From: Pseudomonadota bacterium
Lineage (GTDB): Bacteria; Desulfobacterota; Binatia; Binatales; Binataceae
NCBI GenBank assembly: GCA_021324755.1
Contig: JAJPIL010000022.1
Coordinates: 62,001 to 126,000, forward strand
Direction of reading: 5' to 3'
DNA: 64,000 nt
The notes beneath the pieces were generated by a model that saw only the letters and a list, made by a program, of their open reading frames with translations, was not told where the DNA came from and did not search any database. How positions within the stretch are numbered: position 1 is the stretch's first letter; the number at the start of each line of letters is the position of its first letter. Below, in pieces: positions 38,297 through 45,925 of this stretch. The position numbers and the translations under genes are program-made.

Positions 38297-38803
38297 TTAA
38301 TGCGGCGACTTCGGTCGCATCCCACTATATGACACCGCTTTCGTGGAGCGCCGGGCGCGAAAGAAATCGCGCAGAATTAGCGCGCAGTCCTCGGCCATTA
38401 TCGCCGGGTAAACTTCGATTCGATGGTTTAGACGCCCGTCTCGGCCCAGATCGTAAACCGAACCAACAGCGCCCGCTTTTTCATCCCAAGCGCCGAATTT
38501 GAGAATTGGAATCCGAGCGTTAATTATTGCACCCACGCACATCACACAGGGTTCGAGCGTAGAGTAAAGGATGGCGTGTTCGAGCCTGTAGGTTCCCAGC
38601 GTAGCGGCCGCCTGGCGAATCGCAATGATTTCCGCATGAGCCGTCGGATCGCGCAGCGAGATCGGTTGATTATGCCCCCGACCGACGATTTTATCTTCGA
38701 CAACCACTACCGCTCCGACCGGCACCTCTCCTCTGGCCAGGGCTAGCTTTGCCTCGGCTAGCGCTTCGCGCATAAACTCGAGGTCTTTTTCAGTTAATCT
38801 CAT
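38297..38803 (-). CDS. tadA: tRNA-specific adenosine deaminase
   Basis: 168 aa. It converts A34 to inosine in tRNA-Arg(ACG). The zinc site is intact: HAE at 56-58 with the catalytic Glu, and PCVMC at 85-89. The N-terminal MREALAEAKLALARGEVPVGAVVV and the conserved DPTAHAEIIAIR and GAWDEKAGAVGS are diagnostic. Single gene. Confidence 0.96.
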   Translation of the reverse strand: MRLTEKDLEFMREALAEAKLALARGEVPVGAVVVVEDKIVGRGHNQPISLRDPTAHAEIIAIRQAAATLGTYRLEHAILYSTLEPCVMCVGAIINARIPILKFGAWDEKAGAVGSVYDLGRDGRLNHRIEVYPAIMAEDCALILRDFFRARRSTKAVSYSGMRPKSPH

Positions 38804-39309
38804 CTTGAGTTGTGGCCTTATCTAAGAAGTTGGCAAGCCTCTCTACAAAACGTTATTGCAAGCCGTACCGACCATCAGTAAAAACTGGGGCCAAAAGATA
38901 GCAGTTCAATGCCCACGTTTTGGCGGCTTGCTGTGGTGACGCCAATATTTTGACACCGGAGGGCTCATGAGGTGTGCGAAGGGTTAATCTAGATTAACTG
39001 AATCACCAAACTAAGCGGCAGGACCGATAGAGTTTCGCAACTTGCATGTAAATGGTGACTTATTAACGTAAAAGCGCGCTTTTGCTGATGAATTGGCCGA
39101 TCCAGTTTTGTTTGCTTGCGTGGCCAATGAGGGTTTTTCAGCGAAAAGGCGGATCACGTGGAACGTTGATTGCGAATGGCAAGCTGCGGAGGCTGGGTCT
39201 GGAGGACGCTAAAACCGTGATAAAATCGCGAAGTGTCGACATAGCGAATGGGTATCGGTCCGATTGGGAGTTGCTGTTTAAAGCGTTATTCCACCGAGGA
39301 GAAAAATTG
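38804..39309. other. Divergent intergenic region tadA / DUF2844 gene
   Basis: About 500 bp. It contains the 16-bp palindrome at 38983-38998. In-frame codons upstream of 39310 reach back to an ATG at 39082, but the segment does not look like part of the protein. The gene's signal peptide and ribosome site support the later start. Confidence 0.4.
38983..38998. promoter_or_regulatory. Perfect 16-bp palindrome, candidate operator
   Basis: GTTAATCTAGATTAAC is a perfect, AT-rich inverted repeat in an otherwise GC-richer region, about 310 bp upstream of the DUF2844-DUF3443 pair and 180 bp upstream of tadA. The regulator is unknown. Confidence 0.35.
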
Positions 39310-39822
39310 GTGAGTGTTTCAGCCGAAAAACAAAGCGGGGCGGACGTCTCGCAGCGACGCCTTATGCGGCTTATTTGCGCTTTTCTTCAGGCGGCGATAG
39401 GTCTGGCGTTCACTTTAGGGGCGAGACCTGCTCAGGCTGTGTTGGGTGAGAATGCGGCAACGATTGAAAAGGACCGTCGGCAACTTATGGGTCAGCTCAG
39501 GACGATCTCGGGGAGCGGCTATACGGTACACGAAATTGTTGCGCCCGATGGCACAAAAGTGCGCGAGTACGTAGGCCCGGACGGCACGGTGTTTGGTGTT
39601 TCGTGGCGCGGGCCACATCCGCCGAATTTGTTCTCTCTTCTGGGCTCTTACTATACAGAATTTCGCGATAACGCTGCCCAGGCACCTGTTCGTTTACATG
39701 CGTCGGTGGTGAGAACTCCAAATCTTGTCGTCGAAACTGGCGGGCCGATGGGTGCGTACTGGGGCCGAGCGATAGCGCCTGGACTTATTCCACAGGGTGT
39801 AAGCGAGGACCAAATACAGTGA
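39310..39822 (+). CDS. DUF2844 secreted protein
   Basis: 170 aa from the GTG at 39310, which has GGAG 8 nt upstream. A signal peptide (LICAFLQAAIGLAFTLG, cleavage after ARPAQA) is followed by a mature protein matching DUF2844: YTVHEIVAPDGTKVREYVG and VFGVSWRGPHPPNL. The function is unknown. It overlaps the DUF3443 gene by 4 bp (GTGA), and these two families are repeatedly found as neighbours. Confidence 0.85.
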   Translation: MSVSAEKQSGADVSQRRLMRLICAFLQAAIGLAFTLGARPAQAVLGENAATIEKDRRQLMGQLRTISGSGYTVHEIVAPDGTKVREYVGPDGTVFGVSWRGPHPPNLFSLLGSYYTEFRDNAAQAPVRLHASVVRTPNLVVETGGPMGAYWGRAIAPGLIPQGVSEDQIQ

Positions 39823-41078
39823 AGCGTCAGAACCTACTTCTGTTACTTGTTGCGCTGGTTTTCTCTGCTTGCGGCACTTCGGGCAGCGGCGAAGGAGGGG
39901 GAAGCGTGGTGGGGCCGACACCCCCAGGGGCAAATGTGATGCAGCTTACGGTCAACTCTGGGCCCACGGGCAACTCAGTAAACAGCCCCTTCACAAGTGT
40001 TACGATATGCGCCCCCGGAACGTCCCAGTGTCAGACAATCGACGGAATCGTGGTCGACACTGGCTCGTATGGTTTGCGGCTTTTCGCTTCGCAGATAAGT
40101 GTTAACTTGCCCCCAGAAACTACTTCTTCGGGCGAGACGATTGTCGAGTGCGCCTATTTTGGCTCCTTCACTACTTGGGGACCGATGAAGACCGCTGCAG
40201 TAATTCTGGGCAAAGAGCCGGCGGTCAACGTTCCGATCCAGGTGATGAACGATCCCAACTTTCCCGCTCCACCTTCTCCGACGTCCTCTGAATGTAGCGG
40301 GTCGTCTCCACCCCAGGTATGCCAATGCTTGCAAAGCGCCCTGAATCCGACTATCGCTAACTCGCCCCAGATCGTGGGCGCGAACGGTATCCTTGGAGTC
40401 GGAGTCTTTCAGAACGATTGCCCCGCGTGCGCCAGTCCTCCAGGCTCGGGTAATCCCGGCTACTACGCCTGCCCGAGCGGAAACGCAAGCGCTTGCTCGG
40501 TCGTGCCCGTGGCGGCTAACGAGCAGGCTGAAAATCCTGTAGTTTCACTGCCGGCTGATAACAACGGAGTGGTGATCAATCTGCCAAGCATCCCGGCGGA
40601 CGGCGCTCAGAGCGTTACGGGTTCGATGCTGCTCGGCATCAACACGCAGTCGAACAACGGTCTTGGGAGCGCTGCTGTGTATACGCTGGATTCATCCGGC
40701 ATGCTGACCACAACCTTCAACGGGCAAAATTATCCTGGCTTTCTCGACACGGGTTCCAACGCCTTGTTTTTCCCGGATCCAAGCCTTGCTACTTGCCCGT
40801 CCGACCCGGGCTTTTACTGCCCCTCGAGTACCTATCAAGCCTCGGCGATCAATACTGGCTTTAACAACCAGAGCGGGACCGTAACTTTCCAAATAGCCAA
40901 TGCCCAGACCCTCTTTGCTGCGAATAATGGCGGCAATACGGCGTTCAACGACTTGGGCGGGCCGCTTTCGGGTATGTTCGACTGGGGGTTGCCGTTTTTC
41001 TTTGGCCGCCCGGTCTTTTTTGGTATTGCCGGCCAGAACCCCTCTATCTCGGGCAACTCGCCATTTTACGCGTATTAG
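39819..41078 (+). CDS. DUF3443 lipoprotein
   Basis: 419 aa, GTG start overlapping the previous stop. A lipoprotein signal (LLLLVALVFSACG, Cys 18) leads into a Gly/Ser linker. The DUF3443 core has VDTGSYGLRLF at ~80 and a second FLDTGSNALFFPD at ~308. The paired DTG motifs resemble the two DTG/DTGS catalytic loops of aspartic proteases. At least ten Cys in the middle suggest disulfides. Translationally coupled to DUF2844; function unknown. Confidence 0.85.
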   Translation: MKRQNLLLLLVALVFSACGTSGSGEGGGSVVGPTPPGANVMQLTVNSGPTGNSVNSPFTSVTICAPGTSQCQTIDGIVVDTGSYGLRLFASQISVNLPPETTSSGETIVECAYFGSFTTWGPMKTAAVILGKEPAVNVPIQVMNDPNFPAPPSPTSSECSGSSPPQVCQCLQSALNPTIANSPQIVGANGILGVGVFQNDCPACASPPGSGNPGYYACPSGNASACSVVPVAANEQAENPVVSLPADNNGVVINLPSIPADGAQSVTGSMLLGINTQSNNGLGSAAVYTLDSSGMLTTTFNGQNYPGFLDTGSNALFFPDPSLATCPSDPGFYCPSSTYQASAINTGFNNQSGTVTFQIANAQTLFAANNGGNTAFNDLGGPLSGMFDWGLPFFFGRPVFFGIAGQNPSISGNSPFYAY

Positions 41079-41154
41079 CCAGCCCTACCTGCTCGTGTGA
41101 AATTTTTACCAGCGACCAGTAAAGCTTAAGCCGGCCCCCAAGACCGTAGCCGTA

Positions 41155-42171
41155 TTAGCTTGCGCGCTTGAGCATCCGGGCCGGCGTCGGCTGATCGTGT
41201 CCCAACACTGGATGGGGTTCGTAGGGAGCTTCGAGCTCGGCCACCTCGTCGGCGGTAAGCTTAAGGTCAAGCGCCTTTACCAGGTCTTTTAGATGGTCGA
41301 GCTTGGTTGCGCCAACGATCGGCGCTGTGACGCCAGGCGCCTGCAAAATCCAAGCTAAGGCGACTTGTGCTGGGCCTACTCCGCGTCGTTCAGCCACTTT
41401 AGCCACCGTTTCGGCCACTTTAAAGTCGCTTTCGCGGTAGTAGAGTTTCTGGCCGAACTCATCGGTTGCAGCACGCAGCGTCGGGGTCGGAGTTTGGCGT
41501 GTGCGATTTCCGGTCAAAAAGCCTCGTGCCAACGGACTCCACGGAATTACCGCGATGCCTTGGTCGATACAGAGCGGGATCATTTCCCGTTCTTCCTCGC
41601 GGTAAACGAGGTTGTAGTGGTTCTGCATCGAGACGAACTGATGCCATCCGTGCTCGCGGGCCAGAAACAGCGCTTTTGCGAACTGCCAGGCGGCCATACT
41701 GCTTGCGCCCAGATAGCGCACTTTGCCGGCGCGCACCAGCGCGTCCAGCGCATCGAGCGTCTCCTCGATCGGTGTGTCGAAGTCCCATCGATGGATCTGG
41801 TAAAGGTCGATATAGTCCGTCTGTAGACGGCGCAACGAGTCTTCGCACGCCTGCATTATATGCTTTCGGCTAAGCCCTTGCTGATTTGGCCCCTTGCCCA
41901 TTTGCCCGTAAACTTTCGTGGCGATCACGATCTCGTCTCGTCGCGCCATCTGCTTGAGCAGGCGCCCGGTTATCTCTTCGCTGACGCCCAGCGAATAGAC
42001 ATTAGCGGTGTCGAAAAAGTTGATTCCAACCTCGAGCGCAAAAGCAAAATGCTGGCGCGCCTCTTCTTCGCCGACAACCCATTGGCGCCATCGCTTGTCT
42101 CCGTAGGACATACATCCAAGACAGAGCCGAGAGACCGTGAGGCCCGTCTTACCTAGTTTGGTATATTCCAT
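41155..42171 (-). CDS. Aldo/keto reductase
   Basis: 338 aa, NADPH-dependent TIM barrel. It begins MEYTKLGKTGLTVSRLCLGCM. The catalytic Asp and Tyr are in FFDTANVYSLGVSE, Lys in IVIATKVYG and His in YQIHRWD. The C-terminal cofactor segment reads APIVGATKLDHLKDLVKAL. Substrate unknown. Convergent with the DUF3443 gene. Confidence 0.93.
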   Translation of the reverse strand: MEYTKLGKTGLTVSRLCLGCMSYGDKRWRQWVVGEEEARQHFAFALEVGINFFDTANVYSLGVSEEITGRLLKQMARRDEIVIATKVYGQMGKGPNQQGLSRKHIMQACEDSLRRLQTDYIDLYQIHRWDFDTPIEETLDALDALVRAGKVRYLGASSMAAWQFAKALFLAREHGWHQFVSMQNHYNLVYREEEREMIPLCIDQGIAVIPWSPLARGFLTGNRTRQTPTPTLRAATDEFGQKLYYRESDFKVAETVAKVAERRGVGPAQVALAWILQAPGVTAPIVGATKLDHLKDLVKALDLKLTADEVAELEAPYEPHPVLGHDQPTPARMLKRAS

Positions 42172-42529
42172 TGCTTTTTGATGCCTCCCTGCTGAACGAG
42201 CTTTCGACTGCCGGACAAACGCGACTAGTCGGCAAGAACTGCTTTATTTTAGCGCCATTCTGGCGCTGATCGGCAAATGCGTACAGGGCGCTTTATGTTT
42301 CGATGGTCTAATAAGGATCGACAGCAAAGAGTTGCTCGGCGTTTCCATAAACAAGATCGCGCTCGTCGATGCGACCGGCTGACGAAGAGCCGGAATGCGC
42401 GCAGCGATTGCGCCGGGTCAACGGATGGTAGACAATTGATTGCGCGCCTAATCTCGCAGGAACAGAGCCTTCGCGGCTCGCAGCAGAAGAACGAGAGAAG
42501 AGAATCGGACCTAAGGAGGCTCGCTAGTT
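42172..42529. other. Divergent intergenic region with palindrome
   Basis: About 360 bp between the aldo/keto reductase and the FAD oxidase genes. A perfect 7-bp inverted repeat with a 3-nt loop lies at 42251-42267 (AGCGCCA/TGGCGCT) and could be an operator. AAGGAGG at 42512-42518 is the ribosome site for 42530. Confidence 0.4.
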
Positions 42530-44134
42530 ATGGGGGAAGCTAGGCTTAAGTTTTGGGGATGGGGTTACGAGGGACAAGGACCCAATCCCGAGCAACAACA
42601 GCGCGTTGCAGCGCGGATGGCGCAGCGCTTTGGTCTTAGCGAGCTAAAAATTCGGCCGGCGCCGACGATTGCGGACGTAAAGCTTCGTCCACCTCGGGTC
42701 AAGCCACCGGCAGAGCTGGCATCGATATGCTCGCAGGATGTATACGACCGGGCGCTGCACAGTTATGGCAAAAGCTTTAGAGATCTGGTGCGGGCTTTTC
42801 GCTGCGAGTTTCCGAATCCTCCTGACGTAATCGCTTATCCGCGCAACGAGACCGACATCATCCGGGTGCTGGAATGGTGCGCGCGGGAAAATTTGGCAGC
42901 TATACCTTTCGGCGGCGGCAGTAGCGTTGTGGGAGGCGTAGAGCCGCCTCGCGATTCATACTATCGAGGTGTGGTGACGATCAATTTGCGCAACTTGGAT
43001 CGAGTGCTGGAGGTAGATCGCACCTCGCGCGCCGCACGGATTCAGGCGGGCGTGCTGGGGCCAAAACTGGAAGATCAGTTGCGCCCTCACGGTTTGACGT
43101 TGCGCCATTTTCCGCAGTCTTTCGAGTTTTCCACTCTCGGCGGCTGGATTGCGACCCGCTCAGGTGGCCATTTCGCCACGCTCTACACCCATATCGACGA
43201 TTTTGTCGAGTCGCTGCGTGTAATTTGTCCCACCGGCATAATCGAGTCTCGCCGCTTGCCGGGTTCCGGGGCAGGTCCGAGTCCTGACAGGCTGTTTATC
43301 GGTTCAGAGGGAACGCTGGGAATAATTACCGAGGCCTGGATGCGTCTTCAGGATCGGCCGAAGTTCCGCGCCGGTGCGTCGGTCTGTTTCAAGGACTTTA
43401 TGGCTGGAGCAAAGGCCGTGCGCGCCATCTCGCAAGCCGGTCTTTATCCCGCAAACTGCCGGCTTTTAGACCCGCTGGAGGCACAAACGGCTGGCGCGGG
43501 CGACGGCAGCACGGCGGTATTGGTGCTGGCCTTCGAGTCGGCCGACCATCCGGTTGACGCCTGGCTGGCGCGGGCGCTCGAATGCTGCGCCGACTACGGC
43601 GGCGTGGCCGAGGTGCCGACCGAAAGAAAGGACCAGGCAACTCACGAGGGGCGTGCGGGCGCTTGGCGGCAAACCTTTCTTAACGCCCCTTACGTGCGCG
43701 ACACGCTTATCGCGATGAGCGTTATCACGGAGACGTTCGAAACCGCTATCACGTGGGATCGTTTCGAAGATTTCCACCGCCAGGTGATGGAAGCTACCGA
43801 GCAAGCCGTAGCGCGTGTGTGCGGCGCCGGAACGGTTTCATGTCGCTTCACCCACGTATACCCAGACGGGCCGGCTCCGTATTACACCGTGCTCGCTCCG
43901 GGCAAACCGGGAGCTGAGATCGAAATGTGGGACGAAATCAAACAGGCCGCTTCCGACACGATAATCCGCTTGGGCGGTACGATCACGCACCATCATGCCG
44001 TTGGACGCGACCATCGCCCCTGGTACGATAAGCAGCGTCCCGAGGGGTTTGCGCGAGTGCTTCGTGCAGCCAAGCGCGAACTCGATCCGAAGGGCATCCT
44101 GAACCCTGGCGTATTGATTGACCCCGAACGATAG
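42530..44134 (+). CDS. FAD-binding oxidase, alkyldihydroxyacetonephosphate synthase-like
   Basis: 534 aa of the FAD-linked oxidase family. The N-terminal FAD domain includes IPFGGGSSVVGGVEPP and TLGGWIATRSGGH, and GSEGTLGIITEAWMRL closes it. The C-terminal cap has the ADPS-like HHHAVGRDHRPW and DPKGILNPGVL. The start KFWGWGYEGQ resembles ADPS (WNGWGY). Ether-lipid synthesis is therefore plausible, but D-lactate/glycolate-type dehydrogenation cannot be excluded. No lipid-synthesis partner is adjacent. Confidence 0.88.
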   Translation: MGEARLKFWGWGYEGQGPNPEQQQRVAARMAQRFGLSELKIRPAPTIADVKLRPPRVKPPAELASICSQDVYDRALHSYGKSFRDLVRAFRCEFPNPPDVIAYPRNETDIIRVLEWCARENLAAIPFGGGSSVVGGVEPPRDSYYRGVVTINLRNLDRVLEVDRTSRAARIQAGVLGPKLEDQLRPHGLTLRHFPQSFEFSTLGGWIATRSGGHFATLYTHIDDFVESLRVICPTGIIESRRLPGSGAGPSPDRLFIGSEGTLGIITEAWMRLQDRPKFRAGASVCFKDFMAGAKAVRAISQAGLYPANCRLLDPLEAQTAGAGDGSTAVLVLAFESADHPVDAWLARALECCADYGGVAEVPTERKDQATHEGRAGAWRQTFLNAPYVRDTLIAMSVITETFETAITWDRFEDFHRQVMEATEQAVARVCGAGTVSCRFTHVYPDGPAPYYTVLAPGKPGAEIEMWDEIKQAASDTIIRLGGTITHHHAVGRDHRPWYDKQRPEGFARVLRAAKRELDPKGILNPGVLIDPER

Positions 44135-44179
44135 GACCGCTCGGTGCGTTTTCAATCTGCAACTGGCGATAGAAGCGCG

Positions 44180-44203
44180 CCTGCCGCCTAGCTTTTCGGC
44201 AGG
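44180..44203 (+). terminator. Hairpin downstream of the FAD oxidase gene
   Basis: CCTGCCG (44180-44186) and CGGCAGG (44197-44203) are perfect 7-bp arms with a 10-nt loop, 46 bp after the stop codon. No T-tract follows, so it is possibly a terminator or the start of a structured RNA. Confidence 0.4.
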
Positions 44204-44234
44204 ACGATGGAGCTCTTGTTTGCAAGGTCCTGCC

Positions 44235-44310
44235 AGCGCGCAGACGGTTGAGCCTTGACTTTGCGGTGCCCTAAACGCGGCGCTCGTTATTGCCCAACTG
44301 TCTGCGCGCT
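44235..44310 (+). ncRNA. Long imperfect hairpin, possible structured RNA
   Basis: Arms 44235-44250 and 44295-44310 match over 16 positions with a single G-U wobble if transcribed rightward, closing a 44-nt loop that can itself fold. It ends 83 bp before the TPR gene. It fits no RNA family that I recognise and has no T-tract. It could be an mRNA leader structure. Confidence 0.35.
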
Positions 44311-44393
44311 TGCATGCTCTACTTTGATAGGTGAGCTTGGCCGCTTGAGGATATCTTGGACAGCGTTTTGGCGGACTGCTCTGGAGGTTTAGG

Positions 44394-44741
44394 ATGGCAA
44401 CTAAGGAGGAACTTTACGACCAAGCCGTGGATCTTTACGCCGAAGAGAAGTACGACGAGGCGATCCGGCTTTACGAGCAAGCCTTGGCGCTAGACCCATC
44501 CTATGCCGACGCGCTTCATGGCCTTGCGATGTGCTACCAGGCGAAAGGCGACCTCGATAAGGCAATTGAAGTCACAAAAAAGCACATCGAAATATTTCCC
44601 GAAGACGTCCTCGCCTACACTAATTTGAGCATGTTCTATCAAAAGAAGGGGATGATTAAGGAAGCCGAGGCGGCTGGCGCAGAGGCGCGACGGCTTGACT
44701 GGAAGCGCCAGTTGAAGGAGAGCAAAGAGGCCAAAAAGTAA
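44394..44741 (+). CDS. Small TPR-repeat protein
   Basis: 115 aa consisting almost entirely of three tetratricopeptide repeats (YDEAIRLYEQALALDPSYADAL; GLAMCYQAKGDLDKAIEVTKKHIEIFP; NLSMFYQKKGMIKEAEAAGAEA). A Lys-rich tail follows. No signal peptide, so a cytoplasmic protein-protein interaction module. The ATG is preceded by GGAGG about 8 nt upstream. Partner unknown. Confidence 0.88.
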   Translation: MATKEELYDQAVDLYAEEKYDEAIRLYEQALALDPSYADALHGLAMCYQAKGDLDKAIEVTKKHIEIFPEDVLAYTNLSMFYQKKGMIKEAEAAGAEARRLDWKRQLKESKEAKK

Positions 44742-44902
44742 ACGCCCACGGGTGCAAGACAAGCGGGTAACACCGAAAGTCAAGTCAGGGTAAGTTTAGC
44801 GATCAATTCTCGGATTGATGCGGGCTATCGAATAATGCGCCTCGAGCGCTTCAGGCAACAAAACGGCATGGCTTACTCGTTAAAGATAAAAGTGCGGTAG
44901 TT

Positions 44903-45901
44903 TTGTCGACAGAGAGTGCGGCGCAGTCGGCGATGGCAAGACGAAGTTCGCTAGTGTTGCTGATTCATGGCGGAGCCGGTGCCCGCAGCAGTACCGAACA
45001 ACTTAGGCAACGAAAGCAGGTGATGCTGCAAGCGGTGCGTGAAGGCTCGGAATGGCTTCGGCAGGGCGGAAACGCGCTCGAGGCTGCGGTGCGAGCAGTG
45101 GTCGCGATGGAAAACTCGCCGGTGTTCAACGCCGGCTTTGGTTCCGCGCTCAATAGAGACGGTGAAGTCGAAATGGACGCTTCCGTGATGGTCGGGCTAG
45201 CGCAGCCGAAAGCTGGTGCAGTTGCCGCTGTGCGGCGTGTTAAAAACCCAATTCGGCTGGCGCAAGCAGTAATGGAGCTCACCGAGCATGTGTTGATGGT
45301 GGGAGCGGGCGCCGAGCGTCTGGCCACGGAAGCGGGCGTAGAACGATGCCGACCGCAAGATTTAATCGCTCCACAAGCGCGGTCTCGCTGGGAGCAGTTT
45401 CGGGTGCAAAAATTGTCGAATCTTTCAGCCGCAAGCTCTAAGCGCGCTGTGGCGGGAGGGTCGGCCCTTCAGTCCGAGGCGGGCACGGTCGGCGCGGGTG
45501 CTCTGGACAGCCAGGGAGTTTTGGTTGCCGCCACTTCGACAGGCGGGATCACCGGCAAGCTTAGAGGCCGAGTCGGAGACTCCGCAATTATCGGCGCGGG
45601 AACTTATGCCGACCCTACTGGCGCCGCCTCCGCTACCGGGGTGGGGGAAGCGATTTTGAAGGCGGGGCTGTGCCGTGAAGCGGTGCGCATGCTGCGCCGC
45701 CTGCCACCTGAACGGGCTGCAATCAAAGCGCTGGATCAGATGCTTAAAATGACCAGGTCGCAGGCTGGACTTATCGTCGTTGACCGCCTCGGCCGCTTTG
45801 CATACGCGCATAACTGTCAAACGATGGATGTAGCGGGTTACGCACCGGATAAGGGTGTTTACTTCTTCAGCGCCCCTCCCAATTACGCCTCGCCAAGGTG
45901 A
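44903..45901 (+). CDS. Plant-type asparaginase / isoaspartyl peptidase (Ntn hydrolase)
   Basis: 332 aa. It starts at a TTG; an internal ATG (MARRSS) 30 nt later is as good. The N-terminal LLIHGGAGA and MENSPVFNAGFGSALNRDGEVEMDASVM are diagnostic. The autoprocessing nucleophile Thr is in EAGTVGAGALDSQG, followed by STGGITGKLRGRVGDS. The proenzyme cleaves itself before that Thr and hydrolyses beta-aspartyl peptides or asparagine. No signal peptide. Confidence 0.92.
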   Translation: MSTESAAQSAMARRSSLVLLIHGGAGARSSTEQLRQRKQVMLQAVREGSEWLRQGGNALEAAVRAVVAMENSPVFNAGFGSALNRDGEVEMDASVMVGLAQPKAGAVAAVRRVKNPIRLAQAVMELTEHVLMVGAGAERLATEAGVERCRPQDLIAPQARSRWEQFRVQKLSNLSAASSKRAVAGGSALQSEAGTVGAGALDSQGVLVAATSTGGITGKLRGRVGDSAIIGAGTYADPTGAASATGVGEAILKAGLCREAVRMLRRLPPERAAIKALDQMLKMTRSQAGLIVVDRLGRFAYAHNCQTMDVAGYAPDKGVYFFSAPPNYASPR

Positions 45902-45925
45902 CGTCGGCCGTTTCTGAAAGGGGTT

